From Trebonia sp036501515 (GTDB taxonomy: Bacteria > Actinomycetota > Actinomycetes > Streptosporangiales > Streptosporangiaceae): 49,371 nt of DNA. Shown in pieces: positions 1 to 8,185 of the stretch. A program made the translations under genes and the position numbers. Numbering within the stretch: position 1 is the first letter of the stretch; every line of letters starts with the position of its first letter. The notes beneath the pieces were generated by a model. The model did no database searches, was not told where the DNA came from, and saw only the letters and a list, made by a program, of their open reading frames with translations. Location of the stretch: NCBI GenBank assembly GCA_036501515.1, contig DASYAD010000391.1:1-49371 (forward strand), given 5' to 3'.

Positions 1-1497
1 GCTGCCCTGGTGCTCGTACTGCTCGCGGACCGGCCGCTTGAACTCGTCCTCGTCCTCGGCGGTCCACTCGTCGCCGCGTGCCTCGAGCTGGTCGCGGCGG
101 ACGGTGGCGAGCACGCTGGCGGCCTGCTCGCCGCCCATCACCGAGATCCGCGCGTTGGGCCACGTCCACAGGAACCGGGGTGAGTAGGCCCGGCCGCACA
201 TCGCGTAGTTGCCCGCGCCGAACGAGCCGCCGATGATCACCGTGAACTTGGGCACCCGGGCGCAGGCGACGGCGGTGACCATCTTGGCGCCGTGCTTGGC
301 GATGCCGCCGGCCTCGTACTGGCGGCCGACCATAAAGCCGGTGATGTTCTGCAAGAAGACCAGCGGGACCTTGCGCTGGTCGCACAGCTCGATGAAGTGC
401 GCTCCCTTCAGCGCGGACTCGCCGAACAGGATGCCGTTGTTGGCCACGATGCCGACCGGGTGCCCGTAGATCCGGGCGAATCCGGTGACCAGCGTCGGGC
501 CGTAGCCCGCCTTGAACTCGGCGAGCCGGCTGCCGTCGACCACCCGGGCGATGACCTCGCGCACGTCGTACGGGGTGCGCGAGTCGGCGGGCACCGCGCC
601 GTACAGTTCGGCCGGGTCCACCGCGGGTTCTTCCGACGGCGCGACCGGCCAGGGGCTGACGGAGCGCGGCGCGAGCGTGCCGACGATCGACCGGACGGTA
701 CGCAGCGCGTCCCCGTCGTCCTCGGCCAGGTGGTCGGTGACCCCGGAGACGCGGGAGTGCAGCTCGCCGCCGCCGAGGTCCTCGGCGCTGACCACCTCGC
801 CGGTGGCGGCCTTGACCAGGGGCGGGCCGCCGAGGAAGATCGTGCCCTGGTTCCGCACGATGACGTTCTCGTCGCTCATCGCGGGCACGTAGGCGCCGCC
901 CGCGGTGCAGGAGCCGAGCACCGCCGCGATCTGCGGGATGCCGCGGGCTGACATCGTGGCCTGGTTGAAGAAGATCCGGCCGAAGTGCTCGCGGTCAGGG
1001 AACACCTCGTCCTGCCGGGGCAGGAAGGCGCCGCCGGAGTCGACCAGGTAGATGCACGGCAGGTGGTTGTGCAGCGCGACCTCCTGGGCGCGCAGGTGCT
1101 TCTTGACCGTCATCGGGTAATAGGTGCCGCCCTTGACGGTGGCGTCGTTGGCGACAATGACGCACTCGCGGCCGGCCACCCGGCCCACTCCGGCGATGAT
1201 GCCCGCGGCGGGCGCCTCCCCGTCGTACAGTCCGTCGGCGGCCAAGGGGCTCAGCTCGAGGAACGGGGAACCGGGATCGAGCAGCGTGTCGACCCGGTCG
1301 CGGGGCAGCAGCTTGCCGCGCTCGGTGTGCCGCTGCCTGGCCCGTTCCGGTCCGCCTGGCCTGGCCGCGTCCAGGCGCTCGCGCAGCTCGGTCACCAGGG
1401 CTTCGTGCGCCGCCGCGTTGGCCTTGAACGCGTCGCTCGCCGGGTCGGCCAGGCTGCGCAGCGCCGGCGCCTCAGCCTCGATTAGGTTAGTCACCAT
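1..1497 (-). CDS. mccB: Acyl-CoA carboxylase beta subunit, methylcrotonyl-CoA carboxylase type (partial)
   Basis: Reading from an ATG at 1497 to the window edge gives 499 codons of a biotin-dependent carboxyltransferase without a stop; about 35 residues are missing compared with the usual 535. It shows the crotonase-fold carboxyltransferase motifs: a conserved YLVDSGGAFLP stretch, the oxyanion-hole segment SCTAGGAYVPAMSDE, the segment GTIFLGGPPLVKAATGE, and GGSFGAGNYAMCGRAYSP in the second half. These are typical of the subunit that carboxylates 3-methylcrotonyl-CoA in leucine breakdown; a propionyl/acetyl-CoA role is less likely. The alpha (biotin) subunit would be expected downstream, outside the window. 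It is divergent from a TetR regulator, with an inverted repeat between them. Confidence 0.9.
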   Translation of the reverse strand, partial: MVTNLIEAEAPALRSLADPASDAFKANAAAHEALVTELRERLDAARPGGPERARQRHTERGKLLPRDRVDTLLDPGSPFLELSPLAADGLYDGEAPAAGIIAGVGRVAGRECVIVANDATVKGGTYYPMTVKKHLRAQEVALHNHLPCIYLVDSGGAFLPRQDEVFPDREHFGRIFFNQATMSARGIPQIAAVLGSCTAGGAYVPAMSDENVIVRNQGTIFLGGPPLVKAATGEVVSAEDLGGGELHSRVSGVTDHLAEDDGDALRTVRSIVGTLAPRSVSPWPVAPSEEPAVDPAELYGAVPADSRTPYDVREVIARVVDGSRLAEFKAGYGPTLVTGFARIYGHPVGIVANNGILFGESALKGAHFIELCDQRKVPLVFLQNITGFMVGRQYEAGGIAKHGAKMVTAVACARVPKFTVIIGGSFGAGNYAMCGRAYSPRFLWTWPNARISVMGGEQAASVLATVRRDQLEARGDEWTAEDEDEFKRPVREQYEHQGS

Positions 1498-1528
1498 TTG
1501 CGTTATCTGCCTCCAGCTCCGCATTTAG

Positions 1529-1544
1529 GTTAACGCACATTAAC
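1529..1544. promoter_or_regulatory. Inverted repeat between mccB-like gene and TetR gene (candidate operator)
   Basis: GTTAA (1529-1533), a 6-nt spacer and TTAAC (1540-1544) form a perfect inverted repeat in the 69-bp gap between divergent genes. A -10-like TACTAT at 1555-1560 lies 6 nt before the TetR GTG start, so that mRNA may be leaderless and the repeat would overlap its -35 region. Binding by the adjacent TetR protein is an inference. Confidence 0.45.
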
Positions 1545-1566
1545 ATTTGCCGTCTACTATGGCAGG

Positions 1567-2271
1567 GTGAACGACAGCGGTACGGATACCGGCAGACGCG
1601 GCGCACGCGGTGTCACCGGGCGCGGCGCGCAGCGCCGGGAGGAGATCCTGGCCGCGGCGGCCGCGCTGTTCGCCCGCCGCGGCTTCCACGGCGTCACCAT
1701 CGACGACATCGGCGCCGCCGCCGGGATGTCAGGTCCCGGCATCTACCGGCACTTCCCCGGCAAGGAAGCGGTGCTGGCGGAGATGCTGGTCGGCATCAGC
1801 GAACGGCTGCTGGCCGAGGGCAGCCGCCGCTCGGTGGCGGCACCCGACGCCCCGGGAGCGCTGGAAGCCCTGCTCGACTGGCACGTCAGCTTCGCGCTGA
1901 GCCAGCCGGACCTGATCACCGTGCAGACCCGCGAGCTGGCGAGTGTGCCTGAGCCTGCCAGGCGGCAGGTCCGGCGCCTGCAGCGGCTCTACGTGGAGGA
2001 GTGGGTCAGCGTGCTCAGCGAGCTCAGCCCGCTCACCCCTCCTGCCCGGTTGCGCACCGCCCTGCACGGCATGTTCGGGCTGCTGAACTCCACCCCGCAC
2101 AGCGCCAGCGAGCTGCCGGCGGACGCCATGGCCGAACTGCTGCACACCATGGCCCGCGGTGCCCTGGCCGCCGCGTCGGCGCCGCCTGCCGACGCAGAAC
2201 CGCCATCCCGGCTCGCCGGCGAAGCCGGGGCCGCCGACGAGACGGGGCTCAGGGCTGACGCTCGTCGATGA
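1567..2271 (+). CDS. TetR/AcrR family transcriptional regulator
   Basis: A 234-residue protein with a GTG start. Residues about 22-68 form a TetR helix-turn-helix (REEILAAAAALFARRGF, then IDDIGAAAGMSGPGIYRHFPGKEAVLAEML). The C-terminal part is an alpha-helical ligand domain followed by a low-complexity Ala/Pro/Glu tail. It is divergent from the carboxylase gene and so probably represses it and responds to an acyl-CoA; this is inferred from context. Its last 23 bp overlap the 3' end of paaK on the other strand, a convergent arrangement. Confidence 0.85.
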   Translation: MNDSGTDTGRRGARGVTGRGAQRREEILAAAAALFARRGFHGVTIDDIGAAAGMSGPGIYRHFPGKEAVLAEMLVGISERLLAEGSRRSVAAPDAPGALEALLDWHVSFALSQPDLITVQTRELASVPEPARRQVRRLQRLYVEEWVSVLSELSPLTPPARLRTALHGMFGLLNSTPHSASELPADAMAELLHTMARGALAAASAPPADAEPPSRLAGEAGAADETGLRADARR

Positions 2272-3553
2272 TGCGGCGCATCTTGCCGAGCGAGCGCTCG
2301 ATGGTTTCCGGGTCCTGCACCACGCAGGCGGCGCTGACGCCGATGGTGTTCTTGATCAGCGTCGACAGCTGGGCGCCGGCCGCTTCGGCCGCGTCAGGCC
2401 CGGCACCGGGGCGCCGCTCGACGTGCACGGTCATCGCGTCCATCCGGCCGGGGCGGGTCAGGTGCAGCTGGAAATGCGGCGAGAGGGCCGGGACGCGCAG
2501 GATCAGCTCCTCGACCTGAGTCGGGAACAGGTTGACCCCGCGCACGATGATCATGTCGTCGGTGCGCCCGGTGATCTTCTCCATCCGGCGCATCGTCCGG
2601 GCGGTGCCGGGCAGCAGCCGGGTCAGGTCACGGGTGCGGTAGCGGACGACTGGCATCGCCTGCTTGGTCAGCGAGGTGAAGACCAGCTCGCCGAGCTCGC
2701 CGTCGGGCAGCACCTGGCCGGTGACCGGGTCGATGACCTCGGGGTAGAAGTGGTCTTCCCAGACGTGCAGCCCGTCCTTGGTCTCCACGCACTCCTGAGC
2801 GACGCCGGGCCCCATGACCTCGGACAGCCCGTAGATGTCGGTGGCGTCGATCCCCGCGTGGGCTTCCATCTCGGCGCGCATCTCATTGGTCCACGGCTCG
2901 GCCCCGAAGATGCCGTACTTCAGTGAGCTGCTCGCCGGGTCGAGGCCCGCGCGTTCCATCTCGTCGAGGATCGCGAGCATGTAGGACGGGGTGGCCATGA
3001 TGACGTCGGGCCGGAAGTCGCGGATCAGCGTCACCTGCCGCTCGGTCATGCCGCCTGACACCGGCACGACCGTGCAGCCGAGCTTCTCGGCCCCGTAGTG
3101 GGCGCCGAGCCCGCCGGTGAACAGGCCGTACCCGTAGGCGTTGTGCAGGATGTGCCCGGGCCGGCCGCCGGCCGCCCTGATCGACCGGGCCATCACCGTG
3201 GCCCAGGTGTCGATGTCGGCCGCGGTATAGCCGACTACCGTCGCCCGGCCGGTGGTGCCTGACGAGGCGTGCAACCGCGCCACCTGCTCGCGCGGGACCG
3301 CGAACATGCCGAACGGGTAGTTGTCGCGCAAGTCGGCCTTGCTCGTGAACGGGAACCTGGCCAGGTCGGACAGGTCCTGGCAGTCATCGGGGTGAATCGC
3401 GGCGACGTCGAACATACGCCGGTAGTGCGGCACGTTCGCATACGCGTGCCGCAGCGACCAGCGCAGCCGCTCGAGCTGCAGCGCCCGCAACTCGTCCTGC
3501 GACGCGGTCTCGATCGGCTCAAGCTCGCCTGGCGGCGTTGCGGTCGCGGTCAT
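2249..3553 (-). CDS. paaK: Phenylacetate-CoA ligase
   Basis: A 434-residue member of the ANL adenylating superfamily, PaaK branch, making phenylacetyl-CoA from phenylacetate, ATP and CoA in the cytoplasm. Visible marks are the short phosphate-binding loop LHASSGTTGRATVVGYT, the segment HNAYGYGLFTGGLGAHYGAEKLG, IYGLSEVMGPGVAQEC (A5 region) and RTDDMIIVRGVNLFPTQVEE (hinge). Length matches the family (about 430-440). It begins about 50 bp after the paaE stop, last gene of the paaABCDE-K run. Its 3' end overlaps the TetR gene by 23 bp. Confidence 0.95.
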   Translation of the reverse strand: MTATATPPGELEPIETASQDELRALQLERLRWSLRHAYANVPHYRRMFDVAAIHPDDCQDLSDLARFPFTSKADLRDNYPFGMFAVPREQVARLHASSGTTGRATVVGYTAADIDTWATVMARSIRAAGGRPGHILHNAYGYGLFTGGLGAHYGAEKLGCTVVPVSGGMTERQVTLIRDFRPDVIMATPSYMLAILDEMERAGLDPASSSLKYGIFGAEPWTNEMRAEMEAHAGIDATDIYGLSEVMGPGVAQECVETKDGLHVWEDHFYPEVIDPVTGQVLPDGELGELVFTSLTKQAMPVVRYRTRDLTRLLPGTARTMRRMEKITGRTDDMIIVRGVNLFPTQVEELILRVPALSPHFQLHLTRPGRMDAMTVHVERRPGAGPDAAEAAGAQLSTLIKNTIGVSAACVVQDPETIERSLGKMRRIIDERQP

Positions 3554-3602
3554 GAGCGTTCTCCTCTGGCAGTCTCAGGCGGTCTCAGACGGTAGGGCAA
3601 AC

Positions 3603-4688
3603 TCAGGCGTCGTAATCGACGGTGATCTCGTCGCTGGTGGGCACGGCCTGGCAGGTCAGCACGTAGCCAGCCTCGGTCTCGGCCGCCTCGAGCGCGTAGT
3701 TGCGGCGCATCACCGCCGTGCCCTGGGTGACCTTCGCCCGGCAGGTGCCGCAGACACCGCCTTTGCAGGCGAACGGCAGGTCGGGCCGGACCTTCTGCGC
3801 GCCGTCGAGGACCGCCGTGCCCGGGGGGAGGGTGAGGGTGGATGAGCGCCCGTCGAGCACCACCGTCAGGCTCGCGCCGTCGCCGGCCGCGGCTTCCTCG
3901 TGGACCGCTTCGGCCGGCGGCTCGTCGCCGACCCAGAACAGCTCCCTGTGCACGCTCAACGCGGTCACGCCGAGCTCGCGCAGCACTTCAGTCGCGTCGG
4001 TGACCAGGCCGAACGGTCCGCACAGCCACCAGTGGGCCACGTCGGGGACGCTGACCGTCAGCGGCAGCAGCCGCTTCAGCCGGGCGGCGTCGAGACGGCC
4101 GCTGTAGAGCTCGACCTCCTGCGGCTCACGCGACAGGACGTGCACGATCTGCACCCGGGCCGGATGGGCGTCCTTGAGGTCGGCGACCTCGTCGGCGAAC
4201 ATGACCGTGTCGCTGCGCCGGTTGCCGTACAGCAGGGTGACGGTCGACTTGTCGTCGGCCGCCAGCACCGACGCGGCGATTGACAGCATCGGGGTGATGC
4301 CGGAGCCGGCCGCGATCAGCACGTGGCTGGCCGGGGTAGCCAGGTCGGGGGTGAACGAGCCGCCGGGCGCCTGGACGTCGACCGTGTCGCCCGGCCGCAC
4401 CTCGTGCACCAGCCAGCCGGAGACGGCGCCGCCTGCCACTTCGCGCACCCCGATCCGCGGGGCCGCGCCGGCCGGGGCGCAGATGGAGTAGGACCGCCGT
4501 TCGTCGCCCCGACGCAGCGTCAGCGACTGCCCGGGCGCGAACGCGAACGTCTCGGCCAGGTCACCGGGCACGGCGAAGGTGATCGCGGCCGAGTCCGCCG
4601 TCAGCGGCTCGACGTCCGCGACCGTCAACGAGTAGAAAGCCGATCCAGAACGAGGGCGGCTGACCCTGGTACCGCCGGTGACCGTCAC
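3603..4688 (-). CDS. paaE: Phenylacetyl-CoA 1,2-epoxidase, reductase subunit
   Basis: I place the start at a GTG (4688) whose GTGA overlaps the paaD stop, giving 361 residues, the usual PaaE length; a longer open frame to 4952 would only overlap paaD. Order: FAD-binding domain with RRSYSI, NAD(P)H-binding domain with HVLIAAGSGITPMLSI, then a plant-type 2Fe-2S domain with Cys at about 308, 313, 316 and 346 (CKGGVCGTC then CQAVP). It passes electrons from NADPH to the di-iron PaaA subunit. Confidence 0.93.
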   Translation of the reverse strand: MTVTGGTRVSRPRSGSAFYSLTVADVEPLTADSAAITFAVPGDLAETFAFAPGQSLTLRRGDERRSYSICAPAGAAPRIGVREVAGGAVSGWLVHEVRPGDTVDVQAPGGSFTPDLATPASHVLIAAGSGITPMLSIAASVLAADDKSTVTLLYGNRRSDTVMFADEVADLKDAHPARVQIVHVLSREPQEVELYSGRLDAARLKRLLPLTVSVPDVAHWWLCGPFGLVTDATEVLRELGVTALSVHRELFWVGDEPPAEAVHEEAAAGDGASLTVVLDGRSSTLTLPPGTAVLDGAQKVRPDLPFACKGGVCGTCRAKVTQGTAVMRRNYALEAAETEAGYVLTCQAVPTSDEITVDYDA

Positions 4689-5224
4689 AGCGGTTTCACC
4701 GCCTCGAACGGTTCGTCGCAGGCGCCACAGCGGTAGAGCGACTTGCAGGCGGTGGCGCTGAACTGGGCGGTGCGCCGGGTCAGCGGCGAGCCGCAGCGCG
4801 GGCAGGCCGGCGCGGGCGGGCCGCCGAGCGCGGGGGAGCGGCCCAGCGTCAGCGTGACCGGCCCGCTGCGCGGTGGCGCGGGCGACGGCGGCGCGATGCC
4901 GGCCTCGGCCAGCTTGCGGCGGCCTTCCGCCGTGATCCAGTCGCTGCTCCACGCGGGCGCGAGCTGCGTCTTGACCGACACCCGGCCGAAGCCGGCCCGG
5001 TTAAGCCGGCCGCTGATGTCGGCGCTGATCTCGCGCATGGCGGGGCAGCCGCTGTAGGTGGGCGTGATCGTCACCGTGACCTCCTCGCCGCTTACCCGCA
5101 CGTCGCGCAGGATGCCGAGGTCCGCGACGGTCAGCATCGGCAGCTCGGGGTCGGGGGTGCCGGCCGCGGCCTGGTGCGCCGCCTGCACGGCCCTGGCCTG
5201 CCCGGCGAAGACCACGCTCACCAT
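4685..5224 (-). CDS. paaD: Phenylacetate epoxidase maturation protein PaaD
   Basis: A 179-residue protein with an N-terminal MIP18/DUF59-type domain (DLGILRDVRVSGEEVTVTITPTYSGCP, Cys60) and a C-terminal zinc-ribbon-like region with CxxC pairs at about 141/144 and 166/169 plus Cys160. PaaD is needed for an active epoxidase and is thought to act in iron-sulfur cluster assembly on PaaE. The start ATG overlaps the paaC stop by 7 bp and its stop overlaps the paaE start, so translation is probably coupled. Confidence 0.92.
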   Translation of the reverse strand: MVSVVFAGQARAVQAAHQAAAGTPDPELPMLTVADLGILRDVRVSGEEVTVTITPTYSGCPAMREISADISGRLNRAGFGRVSVKTQLAPAWSSDWITAEGRRKLAEAGIAPPSPAPPRSGPVTLTLGRSPALGGPPAPACPRCGSPLTRRTAQFSATACKSLYRCGACDEPFEAVKPL

Positions 5225-6183
5225 GTCGCGTCCGGGTACGCGCGGGCGACGGACTGCAGCTCGGCCAGGATGTAACCCATCGCCTCGGTGTGCACGCCGT
5301 CACGGCCGGCCCGGCCGCCGACGGCGGCCAGCGGCGCCGCGTCCGGCCGCTCGAGCCCGGCCGCGGCCAGCACGGTGTCGAGGACCGCGTCGACGGTCCC
5401 GGCCTCGGCGACGACCAGGCCGCCAGCGCCCGTCAGCGCCGGATCCGGGCGGAACAGCTCGCCGTAGAGCGGCCAGACGGCCCGCAGCCCGCGTTGCATC
5501 CGCTCGTGCGACAGCTCGGTGCCGTCGCCCAGCCGCACCACCCACTGGGCCGCGTAGTCGCGGTGATAGGCGAGCTCGTTGACGCCCTTCGCGGCGATCG
5601 CGGCGAGCACCGGGTCGGCCAGCACCGGATCGGCCAGCACCGGACCGGCCAGCACCGGACCGGCGGTGCCCGCTGCGGAACCGCGCCCGGACAGCTGCTC
5701 GAACACGGCCAGCCGCCAGGTCGAGAAGATCAGCAGCCGGGCGGTCAGCTCGGCGAAGTCGGCGTCCTCGTGCTCAGCCAGCCGGACGTTGCGGAAGTCA
5801 CGCTCCGCGCGGAAGAACGCCAGCTGGTCCTCGGTCTGCCCCAGGATGGCCCCGGCCCGCGCCAGCAGCATGCGCGCCTGCCCGAGCAGGTCGAGCGCGA
5901 TGTTGGCGAGCGCGGTCTCTTCCTCGAGCTCGGGCATCCGGGTCACCCACTGCTGCAGCCGGTGGCTGTAGACCAGCGCGTCGTCGCCGAGCGAAAGGCA
6001 GTAACGCGCGAGGGCAACGGCGTCCAGGCCGTCGGGGACGGACGTGTCGACGCCCGCCAGGGGATCGGTGAAACCGGTGCCGAACGCCCACCGGTGGCTC
6101 TCGTCGTGATCGTCGCCCAGCAGGTCGTACGGGTTGTCGGGCTCGGTGACGTCAGGCCCGGCGGCCGGGTCGAAGGTGCTCAT
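5218..6183 (-). CDS. paaC: Phenylacetyl-CoA epoxidase structural subunit PaaC
   Basis: A 321-residue ferritin-like PaaC, the catalytically inactive partner of PaaA. The family core is visible: ARYCLSLGDDALVYSHRLQQW, ANIALDLLGQARMLL and ELAYHRDYAAQWVVRLGDGT. Unlike the family (about 250 residues in E. coli) it has a long acidic N-terminal extension and a mid-protein insert of four PVLA-containing five-residue repeats, encoded by a 15-bp tandem repeat at 5606-5665. The insert sits between helices before the ELAYHRDY segment, so it probably forms a surface loop. Confidence 0.93.
   Translation of the reverse strand: MSTFDPAAGPDVTEPDNPYDLLGDDHDESHRWAFGTGFTDPLAGVDTSVPDGLDAVALARYCLSLGDDALVYSHRLQQWVTRMPELEEETALANIALDLLGQARMLLARAGAILGQTEDQLAFFRAERDFRNVRLAEHEDADFAELTARLLIFSTWRLAVFEQLSGRGSAAGTAGPVLAGPVLADPVLADPVLAAIAAKGVNELAYHRDYAAQWVVRLGDGTELSHERMQRGLRAVWPLYGELFRPDPALTGAGGLVVAEAGTVDAVLDTVLAAAGLERPDAAPLAAVGGRAGRDGVHTEAMGYILAELQSVARAYPDATW
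5606..5665. repeat. 15-bp tandem repeat (4 units) inside paaC
   Basis: Four near-identical 15-bp units of the type AGCACCGGAYCGGCC, an exact codon multiple, expanding the coding frame with repeated GPVLA/DPVLA residues on the minus strand. Confidence 0.85.
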
Positions 6184-6193
6184 GCCGGCTCCT

Positions 6194-6481
6194 CTACATG
6201 TGCGGGACGTCGTCGGGGATTTCGTAGAACGTCGGGTGGCGGTACACCTTGTCGCCGGACGGCTTGAAGAACGGGTCCTTCTCGTCCGGGCTCGACGCGG
6301 TGATGTCCGCCGTGCGCACCACCCAGATGCTGACGCCCTCGTTGCGCCGGGTGTACAGGTCGCGGGCGTGGTGCAGCGCCATCTCGGCGTCGGCGGCGTG
6401 CAGGCTGCCGACGTGCACGTGGTTCAGCCCGCGCTTGCCGCGGAGGAACACCTCGTACAGTGGCCAGGCCGGTTCTGTCAT
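6194..6481 (-). CDS. paaB: Phenylacetyl-CoA epoxidase subunit PaaB
   Basis: From the ATG at 6481 this is 95 residues, the same length as E. coli PaaB. It starts WPLYEVFLRGKRGLNHVHVG and contains ALHHARDLYTRRNEGVSIWVV and KPSGDKVYRHPTFYEIPDDVP, all typical. PaaB bridges PaaAC heterodimers in the epoxidase complex. ATGA overlap with the paaA stop; 10 bp before paaC. A longer open frame upstream to 7030 is only the out-of-frame shadow of paaA. Confidence 0.94.
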   Translation of the reverse strand: MTEPAWPLYEVFLRGKRGLNHVHVGSLHAADAEMALHHARDLYTRRNEGVSIWVVRTADITASSPDEKDPFFKPSGDKVYRHPTFYEIPDDVPHM

Positions 6482-7461
6482 GACTCGCCTTCCGGGGAAA
6501 GCCGCTTCCGTTCTGGATGACCGCTTTGGTGTTTGACGGCGTGGGCGAGGGCCGCCTCGCGGACCCAGGCCCCGTCGTCGTGGGCCGCCTTGCGCCGGGC
6601 CACCCGCTGGGCGCTGCACGGGCCGTTGCCCGACACGACCGCCTTGAACTCGGCCCAGTCGACGGGGCCGAAGTCGTAGTGACCGCGCTCTTCGTTCCAC
6701 CGCAGGTCCGCGTCGGGCAGGGTGACGCCGAGCTTGTCGGCCTGCGGCACCGCCATGTCGACGAAGCGCTGGCGCAGCTCGTCGTTGCTGTGCCGCTTGA
6801 CACCCCAGGCCATCGACTGGGCGCTGTTGGGCGAGGCGTCGTCGGGCGGGCCGAACATCATCAGCGACGGCCACCAGGTGCGGTCGACCGCGTCCTGCAC
6901 CATCGCCCGCTGTTCGCCGGTGCCGCGCATCATCGTCAGTAGCAGCTCGTAGCCCTGCCGCTGGTGGAACGACTCCTCTTTGCAGATCCTGATCATCGCC
7001 CGCGCGTAGGGGCCGTAGGAGGAGCGGCACAGCGGCACCTGGTTGCAGATCGCGGCGCCGTCCACCAGCCAGCCGATGACACCCACGTCCGCGTACGACA
7101 GCGTGGGGTAGTTGAAGATCGAGGAGTACTTCTGCCGGGCGCTGATGAGCTTCCCGGTCAGGTCGGCGCGGTCGGCGCCGAGCGTCTCGGCCGCGCTGTA
7201 CAGGTACATGCCGTGGCCTGCCTCGTCCTGCACCTTCGCCAGCAGGATGGCCTTGCGGCGCAGCGACGGAGCCCGGGTGATCCAGTTGCCCTCCGGCTGC
7301 ATGCCGATGATCTCCGAGTGCGCGTGCTGCGCGATCTGCCTGATCATCGTGGCCCGGTAGGCGTCGGGCATCCAGTCCCGCGGCTCGATCCGGTTCATCC
7401 GCGCGATCGTCTCGTCGAAATGAGCTTGCAGGTCAGGCCCGGCGGCCTGGGTGGTGGTCAT
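6478..7461 (-). CDS. paaA: Phenylacetyl-CoA 1,2-epoxidase catalytic subunit
   Basis: Di-iron monooxygenase subunit that epoxidises the ring of phenylacetyl-CoA. Iron-ligand motifs seen: HSE (Glu50), DEAGH (Glu80, His83) and EESFH (Glu163, His166). I choose the ATG at 7461, preceded by GGGTGAG; a GTG at 7470 is the alternative. Length is 327 residues. The last 17 or so codons (ending PERKRLSPEGES) do not resemble the usual tail and fall in a short repeat also found at 13.15 and 35.48 kb. First gene of paaABCDE-K, divergent from paaR. Confidence 0.95.
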   Translation of the reverse strand: MTTTQAAGPDLQAHFDETIARMNRIEPRDWMPDAYRATMIRQIAQHAHSEIIGMQPEGNWITRAPSLRRKAILLAKVQDEAGHGMYLYSAAETLGADRADLTGKLISARQKYSSIFNYPTLSYADVGVIGWLVDGAAICNQVPLCRSSYGPYARAMIRICKEESFHQRQGYELLLTMMRGTGEQRAMVQDAVDRTWWPSLMMFGPPDDASPNSAQSMAWGVKRHSNDELRQRFVDMAVPQADKLGVTLPDADLRWNEERGHYDFGPVDWAEFKAVVSGNGPCSAQRVARRKAAHDDGAWVREAALAHAVKHQSGHPERKRLSPEGES

Positions 7462-7494
7462 CTGTCTCACCCGCCGTATCAGCGATAAATACTG

Positions 7495-7509
7495 AACATT
7501 CGGTATGTT
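7495..7509. promoter_or_regulatory. Candidate PaaR operator between paaA and paaR
   Basis: AACAT, TCGGT, ATGTT: a perfect 5-bp inverted repeat with 5-nt centre, flanked by ACTG on the left and ACT on the right, in the 59-bp space between divergent paaA and paaR. Its position covers the likely promoters of both genes. Assignment to PaaR comes from location only. Confidence 0.55.
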
Positions 7510-7520
7510 ACTCTACGGGC

Positions 7521-8150
7521 ATGGCGATTGAACAGGGGGCCATGGCCACGGCCCCGCGCCGCGGCCGGCCTGGCCGCCCGGGGCACGACCTTGAGGCGGT
7601 GCTCGCGGCCGCCGTCGAGGTGTTCAACGAGCGCGGTTACGACGGGGCGAGCATGGAGGACCTGTCCAAGCGCCTCGGCATCGCCAAGTCCGCGATCTAC
7701 CACCACGTCTCGGGTAAGGAAGAGCTGCTGCGGATGGCGCTCGACCGGGCGCTCGACGGCTGGTCGGAGGCGGCGGAAAGCGCCCGGGCGCTCGACGCGC
7801 CCGCCATCGAACGGCTCGAGGCCCTGGTCAGGGGCACGGTGACGGTGCTGGAAGCGCGGCTGCCCTACGTCACCCTGCTGCTGCGGGTCCGCGGCAACAC
7901 CGAGGTGCAGCGCGCGGCGCTGGCCCGGCGGCGGTCGTTCGACGCCCTGGTCGCCAGCCTGGTCGAAGAGGCCAGGCAGGACGGTGACGTCCGGGCGGAC
8001 ATCGACCCCCGGCTCGCCGCCCGGCTGCTGTTCGGTACGGTCAACTCGATCGTCGAGTGGTACCGGCCCGGCAGCCACCGGGACGCGCCGGCCCGGCTGG
8101 GCGATACCGTCTGCGCGATCGCGTTCGACGGTCTCCGGGTGCGGAAGTAA
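7521..8150 (+). CDS. paaR: TetR family regulator of phenylacetate catabolism
   Basis: A 209-residue TetR protein: basic N-terminus (RRGRPGRPG), then the HTH at about 25-72 (EVFNERGYDGASMEDLSKRLGIAKSAIYHHVSGKEELL). Divergent from paaA and upstream of paaI, as with PaaR of other actinomycetes, which releases DNA on binding phenylacetyl-CoA. No clear ribosome site precedes ATG 7521; ATG 7542, just after AGGGGG, is an alternative. The last six codons including the stop are duplicated in tandem directly after the gene. Confidence 0.85.
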   Translation: MAIEQGAMATAPRRGRPGRPGHDLEAVLAAAVEVFNERGYDGASMEDLSKRLGIAKSAIYHHVSGKEELLRMALDRALDGWSEAAESARALDAPAIERLEALVRGTVTVLEARLPYVTLLLRVRGNTEVQRAALARRRSFDALVASLVEEARQDGDVRADIDPRLAARLLFGTVNSIVEWYRPGSHRDAPARLGDTVCAIAFDGLRVRK

Positions 8151-8168
8151 CTCCGGGTGCGTAAGTAG
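8133..8168 (+). repeat. 18-bp tandem duplication of the paaR 3' end
   Basis: Units 8133-8150 and 8151-8168 differ at two positions. Each encodes LRVRK followed by a stop, so paaR carries a second in-frame copy of its tail and stop beyond the first. Confidence 0.85.
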
Positions 8169-8185
8169 ACGTGACAGGGAGAGCC

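Noticed and set aside
292..951. Plus-strand frames opposite the carboxylase gene
   Set aside because: Long antisense frames are expected in GC-rich coding DNA; the minus-strand product is a clear carboxyltransferase.
3603..4952. Longer 449-residue form of paaE
   Set aside because: The extra 88 residues lie fully inside paaD in another frame and lack PaaE similarity; GTG 4688 gives the normal length.
6194..7030. 278-residue frame covering paaB
   Set aside because: The upstream part is the shadow of paaA; true PaaB starts at 6481 with 95 residues.
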